Shown here: positions 1 through 6,867 of the stretch, in pieces | How the letters are laid out: every line of letters starts with the position of its first letter | Position numbering within the stretch: the first letter of the stretch is position 1 | The notes under the pieces: model-generated | Seen by the model: the letters and a program-made list of their open reading frames with translations, nothing else | Told to the model about the DNA's origin: nothing | The model's database searches: none | Translations under genes and position numbers: made by a program | NCBI GenBank assembly: GCA_036803025.1 | Contig: DAIRVC010000031.1 | Span: 1 to 21,283 of the forward strand | Origin: DAIRVC01 sp036803025 | GTDB lineage: Bacteria > Chloroflexota > Anaerolineae > Anaerolineales > E44-bin32 | Reading direction: 5' to 3' | Length of the DNA: 21,283 nt

Positions 1-2
1 CC

Positions 3-950
3 GGGGCCTGCAGCGCGGAGATTTTCGGGGACAGCGTTCACCTGCTGGTGGACAATGCCGCCAGGCGGCTGCCGGAAGTTGGCCGCCTGCTTGTTGAGCA
101 CGGCATTATATTGAAAGATGCCCGTCCGGTGTCCCCCGGCCTGGAGGATATCTTCGTCATGCTGCTGAATGAGCTAAAGGAGAAACCGCTGGCGCCGGTG
201 CAGCCGACGGAAACGACGGCGCCCCTACCCATCCCGACTGATACCCTGGCGCCCAGCCCAACGGCGACCTTCGGCCCCAGCCCGACCCCGCTGCCGACAG
301 CGACCGGCTTGCCGAGCGCCACGCCCAGTGGACCGCGCCTGGATCCTGCCGCCACGTGGGGCGCGGCCAACCTGACCGACGCGCTCGACAGCCCGGCCAA
401 TTGGGTCAGCGCCGACGGATTGCTGGCCGACACCGACAACATCCGCCTGACACACAGCGGCTCGCAGCTCTCGGTGACCGGCAAGAACCTGCTCTTCGAG
501 ACCTGGTGGTTCACCTGGCCGACCCTGAGCGATTTCTACCTCGAGATCACCGTGCAAACGGCCTCCTGTACCGACAGTGACGCCTATGGGCTGATCTTCC
601 GGGGATCGGAGCGCGGGGCGCCGACGGTGCGCGGCTACCTGGCGTTTCTGACCTGCGACGGCCTGTACCGCTTGCGGCGGCTGGATGCGGCCTCGCCCAC
701 CTATACGGCCACGGACCTGATCCCCTCGACTCAGAGCACCGCCATCCACTCCGGACCCAACCAGACCAACGTCTTGGGGGTGCAGGCGGTCGGGAACACG
801 TTGACGCTCTATGCCAACGGCTACCGGCTAGCCGAGTACACCGACTCCACCTTCCGCTCTGGGCGGTTCGGCCTGCTGGTCCGTTCCGGGACCGATGCAT
901 CCTACACCTTCCGCGTCGACGAGCTCCGCTACTGGGACTTGAGCGACTAG
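3..950 (+). CDS. ABC transporter ATPase C-terminus fused to a surface-type jelly-roll domain (5' partial)
   Basis: The open frame runs in from the left edge, so the true start lies outside the window. A GTG at 48 is probably internal. The first ~65 visible residues look like the C-terminal tail of a DrrA/CcmA-type ABC-2 exporter ATPase: a VHLLVDN...LPEV...LVEHGI pattern followed by SPGLEDIFVMLL, the usual (P)SLEDVF end motif. Where such proteins normally stop, this one continues in frame through a Pro/Thr/Ser-rich linker (about 186-341) into a ~195-residue beta-rich domain. That domain has YGLIFRGS, GLYRLRRL, LTLYANGYRLAEYTD and GRFGLLVRSG, a pattern typical of LamG/DUF1080-like jelly rolls in secreted Chloroflexota proteins. 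No membrane segment or signal peptide lies between the two parts. The ATPase call for the N-terminus is family knowledge; the topology of the C-terminal domain is unresolved. Confidence 0.72.
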   Translation, partial: GACSAEIFGDSVHLLVDNAARRLPEVGRLLVEHGIILKDARPVSPGLEDIFVMLLNELKEKPLAPVQPTETTAPLPIPTDTLAPSPTATFGPSPTPLPTATGLPSATPSGPRLDPAATWGAANLTDALDSPANWVSADGLLADTDNIRLTHSGSQLSVTGKNLLFETWWFTWPTLSDFYLEITVQTASCTDSDAYGLIFRGSERGAPTVRGYLAFLTCDGLYRLRRLDAASPTYTATDLIPSTQSTAIHSGPNQTNVLGVQAVGNTLTLYANGYRLAEYTDSTFRSGRFGLLVRSGTDASYTFRVDELRYWDLSD

Positions 951-986
951 GGCGGGCCGGGCAGGTCTCGCTCCCGCGACGAAACG

Positions 987-1016
987 GGCGACCCCGAAAG
1001 GGGTCGCCTTCTTTGT
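987..1016 (+). terminator. Rho-independent terminator of the ABC fusion gene
   Basis: A perfect 9-bp stem (GGCGACCCC at 987-995, GGGGTCGCC at 1000-1008) closes a GAAA tetraloop and is followed by TTCTTTGT. It lies 36 nt after the stop of the plus-strand gene. The converging comEC gene ends at 1075, so the same hairpin could also serve the minus strand, although the tail there (CGTTTCGT) is poorer. Confidence 0.85.
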
Positions 1017-1023
1017 CTGGCCA

Positions 1024-1039
1024 GCCGCCATTTGGCGGC
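1024..1039. other. Small inverted repeat between converging genes
   Basis: GCCGCC and GGCGGC pair around a 4-nt ATTT loop. It lies between the plus-strand terminator and the comEC stop codon. No T-tract follows on the minus strand, so it is only a possible part of the comEC 3' end. Confidence 0.35.
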
Positions 1040-1074
1040 GGTCTGGAAACCGGTACGCTTCGGGGTTCGGAGAC

Positions 1075-3423
1075 TCAGTACTCGCCGTCCCGCTCGACCT
1101 CGACCCATAGAGTCTCCCCGTCGGTGGCGAGCTCGATCCAGCCGTTGCGATCGGTGCGCAGGAGGGCGCGTCCGGAAAGCGCCTGCAGGGTCTCCGGCGA
1201 GGGCCGCCCGCGGCGGTCGCCGGCGGCGAGCGAAGCGATCGAGACCTGCGGCTCGACCTCGGCCAACCACTCGGCCGGATTGAAGGCGGCCTCCCCGCCG
1301 TCGGCCAGGACCAGTGCGGTCACGGGGCCAGCGTGCAGCGGCGACGTCGGATCGGTGAACATGGCCGGATCGGCGCCGCTCGGGATCAGGGCGCGGAAGG
1401 CGCCGTAAGTCACCTGCAGGATTGCGCCATGTTCTCCGACCGCGAGCACCTCTAGCCAGGCGCCGTCTCCCAGCGACAGGCGCTGTCCGGGCAGGGCGGC
1501 CACGATGCGTCCGCCGGTGGCGGTCAGTTGCCGCATCACGCGGCGATACGCCAAACCGCCCGGCGGGCCGCCCCTCAGCAGGCCGGCCACGGAGAAGCGT
1601 TCGATCACCTCGGGAACGGCACCGATCTGCTCATCGGTGGTCGTCGCCAGCACCAGCCAATCGATGCGGCGTGCAAGAGGCGGCAGGCGTCGGCCCAAGC
1701 CTTCGCCCAACGCCACCGCGCTGACGCCGCCGTTGATGAGCACGAATCGGCCGCTCGGGGATTCGAGCAGCACGGCTTCCCCGCCGCCGACATCCAACAC
1801 TGTCAGATGCAGCCGGCCGTCCGGAAGGGCCAGGGCCTGAGCCCAGACCAGCACCGCCGCGACGCCGGCCCCCGTCCACGCAGCCCAGGCCGGCGCGCGG
1901 ATCGCCGGCAGCCGCCAGCGCGCCCGCCGTTCGGACGGTAGCCCGGCCAGCGCGGTCACGCCGAACAGGATCGCATACAGTGCGGCGACCAACGGCAGCC
2001 TCGTCTGCCCGAGCGGAATCCACGCCATCGGCCAGCCGGAGAACCATTCCACGACCCGGATCGTGAAGGCGGCGAAGGGCCAGGCCGCCCAGGCCAAAGG
2101 CTGACCGAGCGGCGGCCAGACCGTTCCGAGCAAGACGGCCAGGCCACCCACACCCATCAACGCCGGCTGCGCCGGGAGGATCACCGGGTTGGCCAGCAGC
2201 GAGGCGGGGGACAGACGCTGGAAGTAGTAGAGCATCAACGGCAAGGTGGTCACCTGCGCCGCCAGCGTGAACAAGCCGAATTCGGCCAGGGGACCGCCCA
2301 GCCGTTGCGCGGCCTGTGCGCCCAGCCTCGGCTCAAGGTGCCGCAAGAGGCTTCGCTGGAGCGGGGCGGCGTAGAGGATCAAGCCAAGGGTCGCGGCGAA
2401 TGACAACTGGAAGCCGACGTCCCACAAGGCTGCAGGACGAAGGGCGGTCATCAACCAGGCGGCAGCACCCAGCGAGGCGAAGGCATCGGTCTGACGGCCG
2501 ACGCGCCGCGCCAACAGCCCAACGCCCGCCATGATAGCGGCGCGCACAACGGGTGGGTCGGCGCCGACCAGCAGCGTGTAGACCGCAATGGCCGTGCCGG
2601 CCGCAAGTACGCCGCGGCGCGGCCCCAGCCAACGCCCAAATACGCTGATGAACATCGCTCCGACCAGTGTCAAGTTGAATCCGGAGATGGCGATGATGTG
2701 CGAAGTGCCTGTCCGGTCGAAGGCGGCGCGCACCTCCGCCGGGATGCCGGTCTCGATGCCAAGCAGGATCCCCGCCAGGAGCGACGCCTCGGGGTCGGGG
2801 AACAGGCGGTAGACGACCCGCAGCGCGTGGGAACGGTAGTCGAAAAGCGCCTGCAGAAGCGGGGGAGCCTGACGCGCGGCCAGACGGGTCAGCGCGGCCT
2901 CGCGCATCAGGCTGTGGATCCCCTGGCCGGCGAGATAGTCACGATAGGAGTACGTCTCGAAGACCGGCGGTGTCTCCAGTCCGCCCACTACCTGGAGGCG
3001 GTCGCCGTAGGCCCAGGGATCCAGCCGCGGTGCATAGACAAGCACACGACCGCGTACGGGCATTGCCGGCTGATCGGGTCCGAGCTGGAGGCGGTCGACC
3101 TCCAGCCGAAGGCCAACGTAGCTCTCGCGGACGTCAGGCGTATCGATGACCGTCCCTTCGAGGACGACCTGCCCGGAACGGCCGTTGTAGGTCGCCAGCG
3201 CGAGCGGGCCGGTGGGCGGCTGCGCGGCGGCCGACCGGGCGGCTCCCAGGCCGAGGACTAGTAGTCCGATGAACGTCCATCGGAAGGTCGCCAGGCGGCG
3301 GAAGAGGACCGCCGAAACTAACGCGGCGGCGGAGAAGGCCAGCCAGGCCCAGACCGGTTGAGGGGTCCTCTGGCCGGCGACGATGCCGGCCAGCCATCCC
3401 AGGGTGATCCAGAACAGCGCCAT
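1075..3423 (-). CDS. comEC: ComEC/Rec2-family DNA-uptake channel with a decayed nuclease domain
   Basis: This is a 782-residue membrane protein with ComEC architecture. Residues 1-65 hold N-terminal membrane segments. Residues ~85-170 form the DUF4131/OB-fold-like region. A multi-span competence domain covers ~200-490 and includes HIIAISGFNLTLV at 242-254, the family hallmark. A C-terminal metallo-beta-lactamase-like domain covers ~537-775. In competent bacteria ComEC carries single-stranded DNA across the inner membrane, and the C-terminal domain is proposed to degrade the other strand. Here the metal ligands are missing: DVGQGD reads DVGGGE (544-549), the HxHxDH region reads ATTTDEQIG (593-601), and the HHGS region reads LADGGEAA (706-713). 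The start ATG follows a GGGGGGATAC stretch. It is last in the minus-strand run and begins 33 nt after the preceding gene. The family is secure; nuclease loss is inferred from the motifs. Confidence 0.9.
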   Translation of the reverse strand: MALFWITLGWLAGIVAGQRTPQPVWAWLAFSAAALVSAVLFRRLATFRWTFIGLLVLGLGAARSAAAQPPTGPLALATYNGRSGQVVLEGTVIDTPDVRESYVGLRLEVDRLQLGPDQPAMPVRGRVLVYAPRLDPWAYGDRLQVVGGLETPPVFETYSYRDYLAGQGIHSLMREAALTRLAARQAPPLLQALFDYRSHALRVVYRLFPDPEASLLAGILLGIETGIPAEVRAAFDRTGTSHIIAISGFNLTLVGAMFISVFGRWLGPRRGVLAAGTAIAVYTLLVGADPPVVRAAIMAGVGLLARRVGRQTDAFASLGAAAWLMTALRPAALWDVGFQLSFAATLGLILYAAPLQRSLLRHLEPRLGAQAAQRLGGPLAEFGLFTLAAQVTTLPLMLYYFQRLSPASLLANPVILPAQPALMGVGGLAVLLGTVWPPLGQPLAWAAWPFAAFTIRVVEWFSGWPMAWIPLGQTRLPLVAALYAILFGVTALAGLPSERRARWRLPAIRAPAWAAWTGAGVAAVLVWAQALALPDGRLHLTVLDVGGGEAVLLESPSGRFVLINGGVSAVALGEGLGRRLPPLARRIDWLVLATTTDEQIGAVPEVIERFSVAGLLRGGPPGGLAYRRVMRQLTATGGRIVAALPGQRLSLGDGAWLEVLAVGEHGAILQVTYGAFRALIPSGADPAMFTDPTSPLHAGPVTALVLADGGEAAFNPAEWLAEVEPQVSIASLAAGDRRGRPSPETLQALSGRALLRTDRNGWIELATDGETLWVEVERDGEY

Positions 3424-3456
3424 GTATCCCCCCGGCGCGGCTCTCTGAATGCCAGG

Positions 3457-4011
3457 TTAAGTCTCCGGCGTGAGCTTCCCCGTCGGGACGGGTTGCGGCC
3501 ACTCTTCTTTCGGGAGCAGTCCCACGACGTCGACCATGTCCCGGTTGAACAACAGGGCGGGGCACTCCGCCTTGACGTTGGGGAACAAGATGGCGATCAG
3601 CGTGGCGTGGTAGAGCGGCACGAAGATGCGCGTGCCCTCGAACATCATCTGTCCGAAGTCGTACTTGCCGGCGGTCTCGATGATGCCGCGCAGCTCATAG
3701 CCGCCCAGCGCCAGGTGCACGCCGTGCGGTACGGTGGTGCTGTATCCGCCGCGGGCCACGCCGGCCGGGCCGACCTCCATCCGGCTGCTCAGCAGGATGG
3801 CGACGATCTGGCCTTTGACCAGAGTCAGTTCCGGGAAGCGGGCGACCAGCCGTCCGGGTTGGTGGAGCCGACTCAGGTGCGCCCCCTCCAGCTCCAGGAA
3901 CGAGGCGGTCGGGATATTCAGATGGCTGAACAGGCCGGTCGCCCCGGGGTCCATGCGGCCCAGGATGCGGTGGCTGGAGGTGTAGATCTCGACGGAAATC
4001 GGCTTGCCCAC
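3457..4011 (-). CDS. Hypothetical protein made of two copies of a beta-rich module
   Basis: I do not recognise a named function. The 184-residue protein is soluble-looking, with no signal peptide or membrane helix. It appears internally duplicated. Residues ~6-77 (VEIYTSSHRILGRM ... LNIPTASFLEL ... VAILLSS) and ~98-162 (VHLALGGYELRGII ... MMFEGTRIFVPL ... PALLFNR) share the order: short strand, [RI].G, ~12 residues, F[LV].L or F.PL, then a closing strand. The start is GTG, chosen because AAGGAGG lies just upstream on the minus strand (about 4018-4024), the best Shine-Dalgarno in the window. It starts 15 nt after the stop of the GAF/receiver gene, so the two are probably co-transcribed and may act in one signalling route. 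The duplication was judged by eye. Confidence 0.8.
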   Translation of the reverse strand: MGKPISVEIYTSSHRILGRMDPGATGLFSHLNIPTASFLELEGAHLSRLHQPGRLVARFPELTLVKGQIVAILLSSRMEVGPAGVARGGYSTTVPHGVHLALGGYELRGIIETAGKYDFGQMMFEGTRIFVPLYHATLIAILFPNVKAECPALLFNRDMVDVVGLLPKEEWPQPVPTGKLTPET

Positions 4012-4026
4012 GGACCCCTCCTTCGC

Positions 4027-5664
4027 TCAGGCGATGGGGATGGCGAAGGTGATCACGTTTCCCGAAGCGGATAGCTCGTGCCAGAGCTGGGCGCCGAGGC
4101 TCTCAGCGATCATGCGGGCTTCCCCCATCGACAGCCCGGGAGCTTCGAGTCCGGCGGTCGGGTCGGCGCGCGGGGAGGTCAGCGCCCGCATCGTGTCTGG
4201 CGAGAGACCCGGGTTCGGGTCGGCGACGCTGACGGCGGCCCACTGACCGTCGGCGAATGTCCTTCCGATCGGCAGACGCACCGCTGTGTCGGGCTCCCCG
4301 GAGTGGACGCCGAAGTAGTCGGCCGCGACCACGATCGGTCCTTCGCGCGAACGGGCCAAAGCGGCGCCCACCAGCGCCTCGATCACCCGTCGGGTGCGAG
4401 CGACGTCGCCTGGGAACTGAGGGATCAGGGGCAGGGCGTCCACCTCGATGGCGATCCCCCGGCGGGCGGCCTCGGCCTGGAACTTCTGAGCCACGCTCCG
4501 GACCAGGCCGGCGATGTCCACGAATCGGCCGGTCACGTCTCGTGGCAGCGCGGCCAGCGGGACGGCACGCAAGGTCTCAAGATGCTTCTGCACCATCTGG
4601 AGCTTCTGGACCTGGCCCCGCCCCAGCGGCCCCTGCGCGCCGGAAAGGAACTCGAACAGAATCGCCGACGCTTCTTCCAGCGCGCGGGCGCGCTCGGCCG
4701 TGGCCTCGACCACCGGCTCGAGGCTCGGGCCGGCGCGCTTGGCTTGCTGCATCAGGAAGGCATGCTCGAGGGCGACGCTGGCCCAATCGCCGAGAGCGCT
4801 CAGCAGCGCCAAGTGGTGTTCGTCGAATCGCCGCGACACCAGGCGGTTGTAGGCGCCCAAGACGCCCACGACGCGGCTGCCCAGCCTGAGCGGGACCTGC
4901 ATCAAGGACTGGACCAGGAAGCCGGTCTGGATCTTGTACTCGCCGCCCTCCAGCGAAGGCTGGTGCAAGAGCGGTTCTCCGGTCTGCAAAACCTGGCCGA
5001 CAAGCGAGTCCTCGACACGCACACGCTGCAGGGCGGCCCGTTGCTCGCCGGCCAGCTTGGAGGCGCGTAGGATCAAGTCGCCGCTGCTGCCGTCGGCCAT
5101 GTAGATGTGCGTCTCTTCGGCGTCGGTCACATAGGCCGCCGCTTCGGCCACGCGCGTCAGGATCTGGTCCAGGTCGTCCAGGGTGGCGACGGCGCGGCCG
5201 ATCTCGCCCAGCAGTCGAAGTTCATCCTGCTGGCGGCGCAGCCGTTCCCGCATCAGCTCCAGGCGCCGGGAGAGAATCTGCGTGCTGCCCTCGCGGGCGC
5301 GCACGTCGCTGAGCTCGTAGACCGCCTGGCACAGCTCGGCCGGGCGGTACGGTTTGAGCATGATGTCCCGCACGCCGAGCTGGAAGAGCTCGCGCAGCCG
5401 ATTGGGGGGGAAGTGTGCCGCCAGGGCGATGGCCGGAGATTCGTCGCCGTGCTCGCGGCGTGTGCGCAGGCCTGCCAGCGGGTCGCCGCGCAGCTGGGTC
5501 ATGTCGACGATGAGGATGTCGGCAGCGGGGCCCTCGCCTCGGTCGGGCCAGGCCTGGATCCCGGCGGGCGTCAGCACTTTGTCGATCAACGCCCGGGCGT
5601 TGCTCTCGACGTCGGCGACGACGATGACTCTGGGTGTGGCGGCTCGGGTGGCCGCGTCGCTCAT
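4027..5664 (-). CDS. Receiver-GAF protein with a degenerate histidine-kinase core
   Basis: The 545-residue protein starts with a CheY-like receiver (~12-125) that has phosphoacceptor Asp54 and conserved Lys104. A short coiled-coil region follows (~130-155), then a GAF sensor domain (~160-305), then a region laid out like a histidine kinase. The HisKA-like helix pair (~320-366) has no phosphoacceptor His: FLSGAQGPL stands where the H-box S-H-E-L-R-T-P-L motif is expected. The ATPase-like part (~385-545) keeps the general pattern, but the N-box Asn is Ala (VIEALVGAAL, 428-437), the DxGxG box reads DPNPG (482-486), and the G2 loop is reduced to GLSMGEARMIAESLG. A pseudokinase or scaffold is therefore more likely than an active kinase. 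It follows the YgiT-type gene by 37 nt and is followed closely by the duplicated-module gene. Confidence 0.86.
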   Translation of the reverse strand: MSDAATRAATPRVIVVADVESNARALIDKVLTPAGIQAWPDRGEGPAADILIVDMTQLRGDPLAGLRTRREHGDESPAIALAAHFPPNRLRELFQLGVRDIMLKPYRPAELCQAVYELSDVRAREGSTQILSRRLELMRERLRRQQDELRLLGEIGRAVATLDDLDQILTRVAEAAAYVTDAEETHIYMADGSSGDLILRASKLAGEQRAALQRVRVEDSLVGQVLQTGEPLLHQPSLEGGEYKIQTGFLVQSLMQVPLRLGSRVVGVLGAYNRLVSRRFDEHHLALLSALGDWASVALEHAFLMQQAKRAGPSLEPVVEATAERARALEEASAILFEFLSGAQGPLGRGQVQKLQMVQKHLETLRAVPLAALPRDVTGRFVDIAGLVRSVAQKFQAEAARRGIAIEVDALPLIPQFPGDVARTRRVIEALVGAALARSREGPIVVAADYFGVHSGEPDTAVRLPIGRTFADGQWAAVSVADPNPGLSPDTMRALTSPRADPTAGLEAPGLSMGEARMIAESLGAQLWHELSASGNVITFAIPIA

Positions 5665-5701
5665 GCCGTACCGCCTTTCGCCACCGCGCCGCCGTGCCGA
5701 C

Positions 5702-5989
5702 CTAAGGACGCCGGCGAGTGCCGTCGTGCCGGGCCGGGCGGGCCGGGTCGCTCCCCGGCCGCGGCCGCCGGGATCGCCGGCGAGGCTGAGAGCCGGTATC
5801 GAGCATCGCCTGGAGTTCGGCCAGTGCGGCAGTGTCGTACTCGCGCCGGCCGCAGACGTCGCATACCCAGGCGGGGAAATCGGGCACGGTCACGGGCTGC
5901 CCATTGCGGAAGATGAAATACGTCACCCGCCGGGCGGAGACGGTTCCCAGCTGGCATTCGGGGCAGGGGTAGTCGGTCTGTGCGCTCAT
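5702..5989 (-). CDS. YgiT-type zinc-finger protein
   Basis: This 95-residue protein has two zinc-binding pairs, CPEC (Cys9, Cys12) and CDVC (Cys43, Cys46). They frame a strand-rich stretch with the (V/F)P.(W).C..CG pattern of the YgiT/MqsA N-terminal zinc finger. Members with the HTH domain are antitoxins, but this copy has no HTH. After residue 67 it ends in an Arg/Pro-rich basic tail. No MqsR- or RelE-like toxin lies next to it: the upstream neighbour is lepB and the downstream one is the receiver-GAF gene. It may be a stand-alone zinc-ribbon protein, possibly binding nucleic acid through the basic tail. The function is inferred only. Confidence 0.8.
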   Translation of the reverse strand: MSAQTDYPCPECQLGTVSARRVTYFIFRNGQPVTVPDFPAWVCDVCGRREYDTAALAELQAMLDTGSQPRRRSRRPRPGSDPARPARHDGTRRRP

Positions 5990-6115
5990 TCTCGGGTGTC
6001 CGCCGCCAGTCTACTGCCGCATACCGCTGAGGCCGATTCGGGTCTGCAGCTCATGGGCTCGCCGCCGCGCCGGAATGGGGGTCCGCTTGACCGCTCCGGA
6101 AGGGAGGCACGCACG

Positions 6116-6128
6116 ATTCTAGCACAAG
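6116..6128 (-). promoter_or_regulatory. Candidate extended -10 promoter for the YgiT-type gene run
   Basis: On the minus strand TGCTAGAAT forms an extended -10 (TGn plus TAGAAT, hexamer 6121-6116). It lies just after lepB and about 126 nt upstream of the ATG at 5989. No convincing -35 is seen at 16-18 nt. The flanking nonamer CTTGTGCTA also occurs upstream of the TPR gene. The remaining leader (about 5990-6109) contains no gene or clear hairpin that I can support. Confidence 0.45.
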
Positions 6129-6157
6129 CGCATGACTCACGCGGATCCGGCATGGCT

Positions 6158-6763
6158 TCAGGTCCCGGGTGAGACGGCCAGGTCGTAGTGCGGGATCAGG
6201 CCGACCTCGGGCGGCGGCCAGTAGACCAGCACCGCCTTGCCGATGATGCGATCGATCGGCAGCATTCCCCAGTTGGGTGAATCAGACGAGTTGTTGCGGT
6301 TGTCGCCCAGGACGAAGACCTCATCCGGGCCGACATCCCATTCGCCGCTGTAGCGCGGCGGCGCGGCGATGTAAGGTTCTTCCAGCAGGGCTCCGTTGAT
6401 CCATACCTGACCGTCGCGGATCAGGATGTGGTCGCCGGGCAGACCGATCAGGCGCTTGATCAACCGCCGGCCCGGATCGAGCGGCAGGTTGAAGACGATG
6501 ATGTCACCGCGTGCCGGCTCTCCCCAGCGGTAGGACAAGCGGCTGACCACGACCAGCTCGCCGTCGTGCAGGCTGGGTTCCATGCTGCTGCCCTCGACGC
6601 GAATCCGAGCCGTCGTCAGATTGACGGCTACGAAGAGCGCCCCGGCGATGAAGAGAGTCTGGATGACTTCCCACAGCGCCCGCAGCAGAGGGTGGCGTCG
6701 GGGTGGTGAGGCGGATGCGCCCCACTCCGGGGGCGCAGACGATTCGGACGACGGTTCAGGCAC
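6158..6763 (-). CDS. lepB: Signal peptidase I
   Basis: This type I signal peptidase cleaves signal peptides from exported proteins on the outer face of the membrane. Counted from the GTG at 6763 it has 201 residues: a Ser/Pro-rich cytoplasmic tail, one membrane anchor (~29-52), the catalytic Ser60 in GSSMEPSL, the catalytic Lys103 in RRLIKRLIGLPGD, and the late GDNRNNSSDS box (~153-162). Length and motif order fit the Gram-positive/Chloroflexota form. The frame stays open upstream to a TTG at 6799. That TTG is part of the -35 box, so it cannot be translated from this promoter. The GTG sits 7 nt after TATAAT, which suggests a leaderless mRNA. The preceding gene, der, ends at 6868. Confidence 0.95.
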   Translation of the reverse strand: MPEPSSESSAPPEWGASASPPRRHPLLRALWEVIQTLFIAGALFVAVNLTTARIRVEGSSMEPSLHDGELVVVSRLSYRWGEPARGDIIVFNLPLDPGRRLIKRLIGLPGDHILIRDGQVWINGALLEEPYIAAPPRYSGEWDVGPDEVFVLGDNRNNSSDSPNWGMLPIDRIIGKAVLVYWPPPEVGLIPHYDLAVSPGT

Positions 6764-6770
6764 GCACAGG

Positions 6771-6799
6771 ATTATACGACCGCGCCCGTGCGGTCGCAA
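6771..6799 (-). promoter_or_regulatory. Sigma-70-type promoter of lepB
   Basis: TTGCGA (6799-6794), a 17-nt spacer, and a perfect TATAAT (6776-6771) lie on the minus strand. Seven nucleotides separate the -10 from the GTG at 6763, so transcription should begin at or within a base or two of the start codon. Confidence 0.78.
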
Positions 6800-6867
6800 G
6801 GATGACGCCGGGTCCAGTGGATCGTCTGCCCGTCGAGCGGGGCCCGCCTTCCGATCCGTGGCCGGGG

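Noticed and set aside
5990..6157. Small gene in the lepB-YgiT gap
   Set aside because: Only a candidate -10 box is visible; no frame in the gap has a credible start, Shine-Dalgarno and protein-like composition.
6158..6799. lepB start at the TTG at 6799
   Set aside because: This codon is part of the -35 box of the lepB promoter; the GTG at 6763 is 7 nt after the -10.
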